The position numbers and the translations under genes are program-made. A stretch of DNA of 64,000 bases from Cololabis saira (lineage: Eukaryota > Chordata > Actinopteri > Beloniformes > Belonidae): the NCBI RefSeq assembly GCF_033807715.1, contig NC_084599.1:4364125-4428124 (forward strand). Reading direction: 5' to 3'. This document shows positions 35,518 to 47,133 of this stretch, piece by piece (the stretch's first letter is position 1; every line of letters starts with the position of its first letter). Under the pieces are notes generated by a model. It worked only from the letters and a program-made list of their open reading frames with translations, was not told the origin of the DNA and did no database searches.

Positions 35518-35993
35518 GAAGCCTGATTTAAGGTTCTGCATTAAACCAACACCATTGCCGTGACGCCGTCGTGAACCCTTCGGACTTCTCCGTCACTCCA
35601 TTTAGCCACGGTGCAGTTTCCCCCCAGAGCACTAGGGGGTTGCGTTCATTTCCTGAATGGTTTATTGTCGTTTTATTATTTTTTTATTTATTTTTTTATT
35701 TACGGACTTCCTCAATGAGTCGCTCCTCGACTTGGTCCATGTTGATAATGTTCTGTCCGTGTACAACAACAAGATGTTTAAAAATGGCGCAGTCTGGAAC
35801 CGGAAATGCGTTGCTACCAAGCAAACCAATCCCAGCCCTCTCGGTCTGCGTTGGGTCTGCTTCGCCTCGACGCGTAGCTACATTTTTTGGGAGGTGCAGG
35901 TCAGGCTACGGCGTAGCTACGGAGACTTGTATACTTACCTGTGTAGCCGCCTACCCTACGGCGTAGGTTTAACGCAGAACATTAAACCAGCTT
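35518..35993. mobile_element. Harbinger-like MITE (AGCCTGATTTAAGGTTCTGC end)
   Basis: The left end AGCCTGATTTAAGGTTCTGC is inverted at the right (TTTAACGCAGAACATTAAAC then CAGCTT). Internal blocks are shared in inverse orientation with 48806-49010 and 50850-50985. No transposase was recognised. Confidence 0.65.
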
Positions 35994-37825
35994 TTAAACA
36001 TGGATGCCTGCATGTGCAGGAGTAAAGTTTTATAAACCTGTAAGTATGAATAAAACTTTAAACTTTGCAAACCCCTTTTAAGACGTTAGTATGTCTCAAG
36101 TACCTTTAAATCCAGTTTTTATGTCTTTTGGTCCTCCTGAGCTGAGACCAATCACTTTTTCAGATATTTGTTGTATTTTATGAGAATAGCTACCTTATTC
36201 ACAAATCAAAGCAAAGAAAAAAGTCCTACCCAGTCTAGTTTGTACAAACCTTGTCCCAAGCTTTTCTTTTTCATTGATCTCTGAGAAAGAAAAACACTGC
36301 TAATATTGCTAAATCTACTAATGTGAGCAGCCAGTCGGGAGTTTACTTCTTTCCTCTGGCCATTTAGAGACGTGGGCAAAGGTGACGGTTGTCTCACAGC
36401 TCCTTGAAACGTAACTTCATTTCTCTTTAAGTTATAATGATTGTGTCATGGACCTCTGCATGCCCTTACGATGGAACAGAATAAACCAATAAAAGTAAGA
36501 AGATAAAAAGGTTTACGGTGGATTCTGCAAGGATTTTGTCATCTAGCCTGGACAGATTTATTGGTACCCCTAAAAGTGATAATGATTCTCTATATTACAG
36601 TCATTTTTTAAAGTAATTGCTGAGTTTGTGGTATCACAGATGTCGTGGATATTTTTATCATCTATGCAGAACATTTAAAGAAAGAAAGCTCACCACAAAG
36701 ACATTTTGACAAGCCACGACGTGCCTGAGAGAGCGTCTTTTGGGCTGATGAGACAAAACCGGAGGGTTTTTTTGGGGGGTCACGTGTTTACAGAAAAGAG
36801 CTCCAGAGCTGTTGTGACACTTGGAGGGGGCTTGGTTATGATTTGGCTTGCTGAGTCTGACATGAAGGACTTTGAATCTGTGCAGGTACAATAAAGCAGC
36901 ATTTCCCAACCCGGAGGGCTGGTTCACAAAAGTAGGATTAAGAAATTGAGGATAAGAGATAAATCCAGGCTTTTTCATAGCACCATCAGTTCATTCTGGC
37001 TTTAAACGTTTCACAAAGACCAAACCACGTTCAGGAGTGAAGTTGCATTCGTTAACAAAAATTATGACTAAATATTGTACCTTTATCCCCTGAGGAAAAA
37101 ATGAGACGAGACGCAACGAAAATGCTGGTCATGTGACGATAACGATAATTAAATATATAATGCAATATCCTAGAGGAATAAAAATCAGACTACAATGTAG
37201 ATTACGAAATAAAAACTCTGCTAAAATGTGTCTTCATTTACGTCGACCAAAACGAGACGAGATGAAATGTTATAACAAAGAAACATAAATATGTTGTTAA
37301 TTCAAATAAGAGTCTTCTGTATCTGGAATGAATGTATTCTTGAGTCTATAAGGTAACGATAATATAATAATCAGATAACCTTGTTTGAATTGTTGGGTTT
37401 AGCTAAATACAATCTTTGACTAAAACTAGACTAAAATAGACAATTCTGACTAAAATAAGACTAAAAAGCTTAGACTTTAAGTCGACTGAAACTGGACACG
37501 ACTAAAAGGAGAATGAACTTGACTAAAACTAATAAAACTAAATGATAGCTGGACCCAAAGACTAGACTGGAACTAAAACTGAAACAGGCTGACAGAAACA
37601 ACACTATTCAGGAGGTCGGCTTTGTAAAGCCAGGTGGGAGTAATCCAGGTAAATGTGTCCAGATTTCTTCACAAGACCATGAGATCGACCACAGATTCAC
37701 TGACTCTACAACGCATAAACTGCGTGCGCCATATTTCTCACCAAATGAGCCACATCTTTAGATGGAGGATTATGTAGAAATGAAGCATCATACTAAAGAA
37801 AGGAAACACTGCCTCTGTTATAAAG
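35994..37825. other. Intron without recognisable features
   Basis: AT-rich. A region near 37060-37560 is rich in GACTAAAA/ACTAAAAT words but has no regular period. No gene seen. Confidence 0.4.
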
Positions 37826-39020
37826 AGGTGCACCGATCGATCGGCCACTGATCGGTATCGGGCCGATAATGCCCCTATCTGTTTTGATCGGAGATCGGAA
37901 AATAATAGTTCAGAGCGGCCGATCTGATGACGTTTACAACAACAAACCCCCGCCCGCGCGGGCGTTCCCGCATCTCATACCGAGGCGTCGGCCTCGCCGG
38001 TACGGGAGTTTTACAATGTCCGAAAAGGAAAACAAATTTGCAGTTTGCAAAGTGTGTGCAATGGAGATAGCCTACGCCGAGGAGGAATGTTATTAAAGAA
38101 TTTCAACACAACAAAGATTGATAAGACATATGAAAGTTTCTTACACGAAGAGGTATATTGAGTTTCCAAAGTTGGCTGTCGCTAAGGCAGAGACAGAACA
38201 GGAGCAACGCCGCTAACTCAACTGAACGTAACAGAGACATGTAAACGACAGCAAGAAAAATAAAGAACTACATCGTAAGGTAATGAATTCATATTCCTTG
38301 ATTATTGGCCGCTTTCTGTTTTAGCAGACATCAGGTTTAAACGCGTCGTTAGCTGCTTGGATTTGCGGTACACGCTGCTGCGTCGTAAATATTTCACTGA
38401 GGAAATCCTGTCGGAGTTTTACCAAACTATATACAAAAGCTTCACGCAGGACAGTCATGTCAGTCGCTTCTTGAGTGACATGTGGAGCTCTAGTGTGAAG
38501 AGTTTTGCTTCACTCACAAGAGTTTCCTCACACGCGGCGGATGCTATCGCTAAAGCTTTCACAAAGCTTAATAACTCCGAATTAATTTTTATTTTAAGAT
38601 TGAATTCCTCTTTCCACAGGAAAACTAAGGTTTATAGTTTACAACTTGTATCAACTTTTAGAGAGTGACATGCCTGCTGTTGTCTGTGTTGCTGCACATG
38701 TTGTACATAATTATTACCACAGGAAGCTGAAGCTAGTTAGCTACACTTACTCTTTGTAAGCCGAGTCTAAATCATCTCTAAGAGTCTCTAGAGGGTGAAA
38801 TATTGCATATTGCCTCAGCCTGCAATAAAACAGACAATTCATGATACTTTCTCATCTCCTAATTTTTATACCTAATAATACAATGTCAGTGTTGTGTACA
38901 TGAAACAACACTATTGACGAATTTATGGATTTCTCGCTGTGATCGGGGATCGGCAAAATCGGGATCGGCAGATACTGATTTTGGTGATCGGCCCTCAAAA
39001 TCCTGATTGGTGCATCTCTA
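37826..39020 (+). mobile_element. hAT element remnant, copy B
   Basis: The left end AGGTGCACCGATCGATCGGC is inverted at the right (TGATTGGTGCATCTCTA). Both sides carry TTATAAAG, a perfect 8-bp duplication. Remnants of a hAT transposase remain: a BED-finger start (MSEKENKFAVCKVCAMEIAY) that ends at a stop, and later YFTEEILSEFYQTIYKSF followed by MWSSSVKSFASLTRVSSHAA. It is uninterrupted, unlike copy A at 15009-16632. Confidence 0.88.
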
Positions 39021-39232
39021 TTATAAAGGAGCCATAAAGGGCATGGAACAATAGCGGATTGCCTGAATGTGTAAATAACTTAAAATACATTTTCTAATCA
39101 CTACTCTTAACGGAAAATGTTATAATCAATAATTTTGCCCAGACAATTTCTATTTGTTTTGTTGTGGAAACTATTCAGCTTAAGAAAAGAAACCAAAAAA
39201 AGTTTCGATTAAATGGAATAATTAATAATAAT

Positions 39233-40311
39233 TAGGGCTGTCAAAGTTAACGCGTTAGCGACGCGTTAACTTAACGTCCTCTTAACGCCGACAATTTTTT
39301 TAACGCACGATTAACGTGTAGGATTTTAAAAAAAAGGGGCATGATATCATTTCTGGCGCTTGATGGCACCGTAGTTTGAGGAAAAGTACGGTGAACTGAA
39401 AGATGGAGAATGAAAAGAGACTTTTGAACAGCAAGTTCACTTTCAGAAAGATGCTTCGCTGGACAAGATTAAAGTTATTTGCATGTCGATTTGAAATGAA
39501 TTACCATCTAAGTACGTCGAGTCTCAAATACCTGCAGCCAAACACACGAACAGAGTGCGCCGCACCGCTCTGCCCCCAACCCCCCACCCCTACCTCGTCA
39601 AAAGCTGCTTGCAAAAAAGGACGAGTCAAATTATTTGTTAAGTGCTTTTCATACAAAATAAAAAATGCAACGCAAAGCGCTTTACATAAAACATAAAACT
39701 TAATAATGCCCCCCCGCACACACACACACAAGTTTATGGCTGAGCACTGAGGATCAGGTGAGGAAACGCTCTGCACTTTATAGGCTGAGTTACTCCCTGC
39801 TGTTACATGTGCACTTCATTTGTTTGTAATTTATTTTGTGTATCCCCCTGTTTTGATCCCACTTAGGAGAAGATTTTTGTAGCCTTTTATTTTCCTCCAT
39901 ATGAGGTTAGACATAATTACATGGAAAGTGTAATTATGACCAATGCTGACCAATGCACTTCTTGTACAATATTTGTGATGCATATGGTTCATTGTTTTAC
40001 ATTGAGCTGCTTAAAAAAACAAGGAATCATAAGTTAGTCTTTACAAGTGTAAAGTTGGAACTACATTGTGTTTGTATTTATGAAGGAATGTTACATTCAG
40101 GTCAAAAGCTTTTTTTGTGGAAAGTTGAATAAACATTGGCATAAAGCAGCCTATTTGCCCTTTCTCATGTTGTTAACAGTATTAAAAACAAACAAAAAAA
40201 CAGCAAAAGATTTGTGAATAAATGTGCGATTAATATGCGATTAATCGCGAGTTAACTATGGACAACATGCAATTAATCACGATTAAAAAAATTAATCGTT
40301 TGACAGCCTTA
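39233..40311. mobile_element. hAT MITE with TAGGGCTGTCAAA ends
   Basis: The ends are TAGGGCTGTCAAAGTTAACG and CGTTTGACAGCCTTA, with 8-bp flanks ATAATAAT on both sides. Subterminal GCGTTAAC/GATTAATC words are inverted. It belongs to the same broad family as the nested MITE at 15100-15904. Frames inside have no transposase similarity. Confidence 0.85.
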
Positions 40312-40833
40312 ATAATAATTAATGATGCTGTTAATTTGGACATTTTGTGATTTTTGTGTCCTTTTTTTCTCTCTTTGTGTAAATGTACCAAGAAGCCTAT
40401 CCACTTCCTTATGTCAATTATATTCTCATCACTTTTCTATCCTCTCATTCTGGATAAATTGGTCTTCAAATTTTAAAGGCATTTAATCTACTGCAGGAGC
40501 TCTTCTCAATATGGACATTTGTCAATACAACCTGATCTACAATATATAGTGCGTTTACATGGGAAATTTAATCTCTCTTTAATTCAGAATTAAAATTAAA
40601 TCCGACCATGTAAACTGTATCTGATGGGGAAATGGAATGGAAATCGGAAATGTATCGGGAGCCAAAAAAAGTGATCGGATCGGGAAAAATCGGGATCGGC
40701 AGAAACTCAAACTCAAGTGATCGGGATTGGATCAGGAGCTAGAAAATCGTGATGGGGACAACCCTAGTCTGGTATGTTGCAGGCACATCTGAACAGGTGA
40801 GACAGCGCTCCGGGTTCAGCTCACGGGTCCCAC

Positions 40834-40979
40834 CTCAAATCGCTGAGAGCTGACTTTCTTCCCTTTCTTCATCCAGGTGATGCGAGGTCTGGGTTCACCG
40901 ACAGCCTGACAAACGAATGACGCCACTCCTCCTGAAATCCCTATCTGATCATCGGGGGACTTGATGAAGCTGGGTATGC
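40834..40979 (-). CDS. ptprf: ptprf coding exon: first half of Ig domain 1
   Basis: The exon encodes 48 full codons plus a split serine, from [13 protein letters not shown] to KKVSSQRFE. It carries the first Ig1 cysteine ([11 protein letters not shown]), the core tryptophan (RITWMKK) and the lysine-rich KKGKKVSS loop, which in the family binds heparan and chondroitin sulfate proteoglycans. The acceptor is CTCTGTCGCAG and the donor GTGGGA, a weaker donor than those of exons 1, 3 and 5. It enters in phase 1 and leaves in phase 0, fitting both neighbours. No stop or frameshift is seen. Confidence 0.9.
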
Positions 40980-41032
40980 CTGCGACAGAGAGAGACCACA
41001 GGTGGAAGAGGAGACACGTTACTCAACATGAA

Positions 41033-41554
41033 CAGGGGTCGTCAACCCGCAGGTCTAGAGCCGCATGCAGCTCTTTAGCAGCGCCCTAGTGGCTCCTGGA
41101 GCTTTTTCAAACATGTTTGAACTTTTTTTCTTCTTTTTTTCCTATTTTTTTCTTTTTCTTCTTTTTTTTCCTTTTTTCCTTCCTTTTTCCTTTCCTTTTT
41201 AATCTCGACATTTAGATTTTTTTCTCGATATTTTGACTTTTTTCTCGACATTTTGACTTTTTTCTCGACATTTCGACTTTTTTATCAAGATTTTACTTCA
41301 ACATTAATCTTGACATTTCGACTTTTTTCTCGACCTTTCTACTTTTTTCTCGACAGTTCCACTTTTTTCTCGAAGTGCATAATGAAAAAAAAAATCTTCC
41401 CCCAGTTATAACTAATATAGATACATGTAGCATGTGTTGTCTTCATTCTAAGGCTTATACAAGACTTTTCATTTTTTGCAGCTCCAGACATATTTGTTTT
41501 TTTGTGTTTTTGGTCTAATATGGCTCTTTCAACATTTAGGGTTGCCGACCCCTG
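41033..41554. mobile_element. hAT MITE with CAGGGGTCG ends
   Basis: The left end is CAGGGGTCGTCAACC and the right end GGGTTGCCGACCCCTG. The flanks AACATGAA and GACATGAA make an 8-bp duplication with one mismatch. The middle is pyrimidine-rich and carries TTTTTTCTCGACATTTCGAC units, the same word as in the foldback family 2. Confidence 0.85.
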
Positions 41555-42420
41555 GACATGAACAACCACCATCAGATTAAAAAGAGCTGGGAGCTGTTCA
41601 AACAATGTTGTAAAAACAATATCCCCTGCCCCCCGTGGCCACACCTGTGAAGAGCAGCACCTGCAGACGGAGATAAGCGTGCTGCACGCTCGCCGGCACC
41701 ATCACAGCTAGGAATGGACATGAACAGCAACCGCTTGTCGTGTTTTAAAGATGTCTTTGTTTGTCTCATTCGATCTCAACTTGTTATTCCGTGGAAAAAA
41801 AGCTAACATTACAAGTCAGTGGCACAAACCCAGATCATCAGCTTATTCATTATCAATTTGTACACACTTATTTAACTTATTTACTTATTTAAATTACCTT
41901 GTGACTTATTTACTTATTTAAATTACCTTGCGACTTATTTACCTATTTAACACCTTGCAAGCTTTACCATCTGAAGATCCAGGTCTCTTTATGTAATTAT
42001 TCTCTCAGAATAAACCAGGAACCTTCATGCAGACGCTCTGGGAATGACAACCTGCTGCAAACTTCTGGCAACAGGTTGCAACTGCATTATCCTCCATAAC
42101 AGTACAGAATATTCCAGTAAACCCTCAAACACTTATTTTAAATCATTTATCCACAATTAATGCTTCACTATGTCGAAAACAAATTTTGCTAGCTGGTCTA
42201 ACAGCAGCAATCAAGATAATTGCAGTAAGATGGAAACCACACACGCTTAACATCTCCCATTGGTATTTGACTTTTCTTGATATTATCTACCTGGAAATAT
42301 CTACAGCCCCAATCCATAGTGCAAACAACTAAATATTTTATTTTGGTATATGGCAGCAGATCAGATTAAAGCCAAACTTGAAACTACCTTGTTGCAGCGA
42401 TCTTTGTCCAGTTTTTCATA
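41555..42420. other. Intron without recognisable features
   Basis: Short ACTTATTTACTTATTTAAAT direct repeats near 41870-41950; otherwise nothing recognised. Confidence 0.4.
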
Positions 42421-42515
42421 TTATTCAATTCAATTCAATTCAATTTTATTTATATAGCGTCTAATACAACAGAGTTGTCTCTAGACGCTTTCCAGAGACC
42501 CATACCCAGAACATG
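42421..42515 (-). mobile_element. LINE/SINE tail, inverse orientation
   Basis: (ATTCA)n followed by TTTATTTATATAGCGTCTAA and ACGCTTTCCAGAGACCCA matches the inverse of the tails at 51480-51575 and 56570-56685. Confidence 0.65.
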
Positions 42516-44135
42516 TTTGTTTGGCCTTTGTTTTATTTTGTCCTTCTTTTGTTTGTTTGTTTTTTATTGTTGTATTATCTTTTTTTCTGTTTTCCTTATT
42601 ATTAATTATTAATTATTTTCATCGAATGCTTAGTTATGAGGGGTGGGTTTGGAATGGGGTGAAATTATGTGTATAATGTTTGTATGACATCATTGTGGAT
42701 GCCACTGTTTATGATATAAAAAAAATGAAATATAAATAAAAACATTTGATCACAAGATGTCTTTGTTTGGGTTTTGCTTCATTGAAAGTTGCATTTCTTC
42801 TATCGTTCTATCTTCTGTAGTTTTACATCCTCTTCCAGTATTACTGTCAGTGTTTTTCCCTTGTGGATTCCGGGAGGCGCTACGTCTTGCTACGACTCCA
42901 TTTTGCGTTCCGGTGCTTTCGCCACAGATCTTTTTCTGCAGCGGTTTCCCTCTGGTGTTTTTGGTGACCGTACCACCTCAGCGTGCTCCTGAGTTTCACC
43001 TGTGTAGCTTGCTTTTGCATTGCCTGACTCAGACGCCGCTCTTATCTCTAGCTGCTCTGTCTGTTAGTCTGCCTTGTGGTCTGGTGACCTGTTTTTGACC
43101 CCAACTCTGTTTAATAAACCTTTTTGGTCACTTTTCTTTAACCAAACCATTAACCATTACATCCTACTACTGCTGTATAACCAGGCCAAAAATGGCAGAA
43201 ATAACTTCTCTTCCTGGGGACTTGCTGGCAGGAACCTCTGCAGCTAATCGCTGTTCTGACTGACTGACTGAGTAACTCAGCAAGCTTGAAGAAAATGTTG
43301 ACGACATGCTGTGAGTTGACGCTTGCTATTTATGACGGAACATGGATGTTAGTAATCCCATTTTTTTTGGCTGATTTGCTGGCTAAAGCCAAGTAATGTC
43401 AATCATTGCTACATGCACACGACGCCTCACACAACAATCGCCGTTACCAGGCAACCATCAGCCTGCTTGCCTCCTCCAGCCCAGTTCTCAGCTGGAACCA
43501 GTTTCAAAGGAACTGCTGGGGAGAAAGAACAGACAAGACTCCAGGAGAAAGGTTCTTCTCTGTGTATGACTTCAGTTCTCTCCCGGGACATCTTAGGGAC
43601 CTTTCATGTCCTGTCTGTGGGGGTCCGTGCAAACACTGCACCGGTGGTCCTGACTACAGCTTCAGATATTTTTCCAGCTCCGGGTCTCCCACTGGCGTCC
43701 AGTCTGGACAACCACTGCCTCTCTTGTGTCAGTCCAGCTCATGGATGTCTTTTGCGGTTGCATTTCACCTCTGCAAGGCTTCTCATTACTTGTGGGCAGA
43801 AAGAAACTCACCAGATGTTTCAGTTCCATGGTTTCATGCGTCCTGTGAGCTAAATGAGTCTTTTATGAACTCAACTGTAAAGGCCTTCCTCTCAAGAACA
43901 CAGACTGGCCTCGCCATCTTCTCACGCCATCCCAGTGACGATTCCTCTCCTCGGTTGTTCCTCAACGGTGGAACAAGTCACCAGTGACCACAGCAACAGA
44001 GCTGTCCCGCTATGTTCAAGAAGCTCTTGACAACGTCCGTCCTTCTACCCTGGACCACACTCTCCCTTTCACTCAAACTGCACTCAAACTTCTCTACACC
44101 TACTTTGTGATCTACTTATGGCTCTTTTCCACTAG
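42516..44135 (+). other. Unassigned region with two long frames
   Basis: Frames at 42757-43098 and 43406-43987 lack recognised domains. The second ends SSPRLFLNGGTSHQ, which faintly recalls a LINE RT C-terminus. An AATAAACC near 43110 could end an old LTR or retrogene. Treated as decayed repeat, not a gene. Confidence 0.3.
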
Positions 44136-44364
44136 TGCAGGGGTCGGCAACCTGACTCCCTGGAGCTTTTTCAAAAATGTTTGACCTTTCTTTTCCTTTT
44201 TTTCCTTTTTTTCTCTTTTTTTCCCTTTTTTCCTTTTTTTCTTTTTTTTTGCTTTTCTTTTTTCCTTTTTTTTTTTCTTTTTTTCCTTTTTCCTTTCCTT
44301 TTTCCTTTCCTTTTTAATCTCGACATTTCAACTTTTTTCTAAACATTTCGACTTTTTTTTTCGA
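44136..44364. mobile_element. Left half of a CAGGGGTCGG hAT MITE
   Basis: It begins GCAGGGGTCGGCAACC, has the same GGAGCTTTTTCAAA block as 41033-41554, then long pyrimidine runs and TTTCGAC units, and is cut off by the LTR element at 44365. Confidence 0.7.
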
Positions 44365-45344
44365 CCCAGGCCAACACACGGCCAACGTTCCGGGGGCCGA
44401 CCTCGGGACTGGGCAGACGTCCGGGGGGACGTCCGGGGGGACGTCCCTGAAGCCTAGGCCTGGGTCTTGGCGTGGGACCTGGACTACTTAGCATGGAGCT
44501 TGGCATGGGGCTTGGCAGGGGACCTTGACTTGACGGGGAACCTTGACTTGACGGGGAACCTTGACTTGACAGGGAACTTTGACTTGACGGGGAATCTTGA
44601 CTTGACGGGGAACCTTGACTTGACGGGGAACTTTGACTTGATGGGGAACCTTGACTTGACAGGGAACTTTGACTTGACGGGGAACCCAGGATACGAGGAG
44701 CCGGCTGCAGGGGAGCCCGGGTCCTTGGCGCTGACTGCGGGGGGCCCGGGACCATCACCGGAGCAGGGACTGATGCGTCCGGGACCACCCCCGACGACGT
44801 GTCCGAGACCACCGCCGGAACAGAGGCTAGCTGGGGCTGGCATCGACGCCGTCGCTCCAGAGCCTGGGTGCTCCGGGGCCCACCCCGAGCCAGGCGTGTT
44901 CCCCAGAAGGGGGACTCCTCCTCCTCGAACCACCTCCTATTTTTCTCCACCTCCCGGCGGAGAAACTCCCAGAGGGAAATCCACTCTCCCGCTGGGTCCA
45001 TTTTTGGTCGGTCCGTTCAGTCACGTCTGGTGTATGGTGTGGATCCAAATGCGCAAATGAGCAGGAGGCAGGAGTTGCAAAAACCAAGGATTTATTCCAG
45101 AAAAGGCAAAAACAAAGCGCTGCTTGGCAGGATCAAAACAGGGATCAAAAAAGACTGGAGCAAAACAGGCAGGAGACATGGAGGATAACAGTACGGTCCG
45201 ACAGGGAACAAGGGAAAGACAAGACCAGATATACACAGGGGATAACGAGACACGACGAGACACAGGTGCAGACAATCAGGGCAGATGGGACACAGGCGGG
45301 GCAAAACAGAAACTGAAAGCTGGGGGGAATGTCAAACCCTGACA
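44365..45344 (-). mobile_element. Single-LTR retroelement, copy 2
   Basis: The minus strand starts with an LTR (45344-45019), leader GAACGGACCGACC, then an ATG at 45001 opening MDPAGEWISLWEFLRREVEK. EEEESPFWGTRLARGG and a region of SPSSQ repeats follow, then a basic Pro/Arg tail ending NVGRVLAWV. The 220-codon frame is intact, unlike copy 1. No RT, integrase or 3' LTR is present. The 3' boundary (CCCAGGCCAACACACG on plus) is the same as copy 1. Confidence 0.8.
45019..45344 (-). mobile_element. LTR of single-LTR element copy 2
   Basis: It starts TGTCAGGGTTTGAC and ends GTGACT; the last base breaks the TG...CA rule that copy 1 keeps. AATAAA lies in GGAATAAATCC on the sense strand. Its 5' end is about 440 bp from the ptprf signal-exon donor and in the same orientation as ptprf. 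Confidence 0.8.
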
Positions 45345-45425
45345 TAGATAAAATAAGCTTAGTCTTCTTTCTGTTCCCTTTCATTCAAGGAAAGAGTTTT
45401 GTTGTAATTATATTATATTATATAT

Positions 45426-45571
<146 letters not shown>

Positions 45572-45782
45572 ACTGTTTTGTTTTCCTTTTAATGAATGAA
45601 ATATAGAATAAAATAAGAAAAAATAAATAAAAATAAAATAAGAACATCTTAAAGCCGTCTGAATGATGACAGGTCGCATTTTTGTCAGGAAAATATATTA
45701 ATGGTCAAAATAAACAGTTTTATTAGTTTAGTCTGAAAGGTGCAGCTGAGCTGAGAGCCGCGTGGACGGGACCGGTACTCAC

Positions 45783-45876
45783 TCTCAGCGTGGGACGGGG
45801 GGACCAGTCTGGCCAGCAACACGAGGTGGAGAACAGCTCTGGTGAAAGGTGGCAGCCCTCTGGATCCCAGGCCCAT
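45783..45876 (-). CDS. ptprf: ptprf coding exon: signal peptide
   Basis: The ATG at 45876 opens MGLGSRGLPPF followed by a hydrophobic core (AVLHLVLLARLV) and a likely signal-peptidase site after SHA, so about 30 residues route the receptor to the secretory pathway. The exon ends GAG A before a GTGAGT donor (phase 1). Joined to the next exon this gives AES-IPSFIK, matching the family's transition from signal peptide to Ig1. An alternative in-frame ATG at 45924 would place 16 polar residues before the signal, so the later ATG is preferred. The next exon is about 4.8 kb away in the sense direction. Signal sequences diverge within the family, so this exon rests on phase, position and hydrophobicity. 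Confidence 0.78.
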
Positions 45877-45957
45877 ATTCTGACTGGTGCTCTGCTCTGC
45901 TCGGGTCCGGGGGGAGCTGCTCATCAGCTGGGAGCCCACACACTCATCAGATCAGAT
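45877..45957 (-). other. ptprf: 5'UTR part of the signal-peptide exon, with a short uORF
   Basis: The sense strand reads a T/G-rich tract ending in TTTTCAG (AG at 45959-45958), a plausible splice acceptor, so the exon probably begins at 45957. A seven-codon upstream ORF starts at 45947. Its TGA stop overlaps an in-frame ATG at 45924 (TGATG). That ATG would add 16 residues to the ptprf start chosen at 45876. The exon start is inferred; no transcript is available. Confidence 0.5.
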
Positions 45958-46193
45958 CTGAAAACACACACACCACTTCACATGGATTTACAGAGCCCTT
46001 TTTGAGGAGTCTAATAAGCCTTTTACAGAACAAAAAGAACAACAGAATCAGAAACTGTGGGGTCACTCCGGTCCGGGAAATCCAGGAAACAAATCCTGCG
46101 CTAAGAGCCAAGACGTCCTGCAGGGTTACAGGTGAGATCTTTGAAGTTGGAAGGAGACAGAGCCGGGAAACAGAGCACTGTTACAAATATTGT

Positions 46194-46487
46194 GCTTGAT
46201 CTACTTAAAAAAATGAAGGCAACTTTTTGCATGAGATTATTATGTAGATCAAGAAAGACTAGTCTTTGTATGAACTACTTAATTTTTTGTATGTAAATAA
46301 TACATTTTGCAAGTACAGTCTTAATTGTGTTAAGTTTACTTTATTTATCAAAATTAAGTTGACTTTACTTGCAAATGAATTTTGTACATACTAAAAATGA
46401 AGTAGTTTATACAAAGACTAGTCTTTCTTGATCTACATAAAAATTTCATGTGAAAAAGTTGCCTTCATTTTTAAAAGTAGATCAAGC
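46194..46487. mobile_element. Palindromic MITE, 294 bp
   Basis: It begins GCTTGATCTACTTAAAAAAA and ends with the near-exact inverse. Arms pair almost over their full length, including AAAGACTAGTCTTTGTAT and its inverse. No clear flanking duplication. It is upstream of the signal exon. Confidence 0.88.
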
Positions 46488-47133
46488 AAGATATGTTTTA
46501 CTGTGGTGTTCTACTTAAACAAATAAAGCATATTTCATCTAAACGTTGAACGACCATGGAAGCTACAACAGATTAACAAACTTGCAGAAAAATCTTTCAT
46601 TAATATTGAGTTGTTTCCATCATCCTACTGTCAGCCTGGCAGGTTTTTACCATCTATAGTTTTTAATCTGAAATTGGAGTAAATTCAGCTGCAAGAGCAG
46701 CCTGGGGTTGATTTACACTCAATATTTAAAGTGATATAGTACTAAGTAAGTGTGATGCTGAGTGTCATCTACAGTGTAGGCCTAGTAAAAGAAACAAAAT
46801 AATCAAATAGATCATTTATAAATCATTTACTGTAAACATGTTATCTACTTTATTTTTGGTTTTAAATAAACTGGAACAGAAATGTGCAACAACAATTTGA
46901 AGTGGAACAACAAAGTACAACAAAAACTAGAACTATAATTAAAATCACTCAACTTAGATAAACAGTACCTCGCCAATATGTTCTCCATACAAAAATAAAT
47001 TAAAACAGACAAAAAACGAACATTATTAAATAAAATAAACAAATAAAATCCAACAAATACTTAAATAATAATGTAAATGAACAGAGGTACCAGAAACAAG
47101 GTAACGAAAAATTGTTTCAAAATCAAATATTAA
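46488..47133. other. No recognisable features
   Basis: AT-rich sequence upstream of the signal exon. No promoter, CpG-rich stretch or exon was recognised. Confidence 0.4.

Noticed and set aside
42757..43098. 113-codon hydrophobic ORF as a membrane protein
   Set aside because: Pyrimidine-rich sequence encodes Leu/Phe/Ser/Pro by composition; there is no start context or recognisable homologue.
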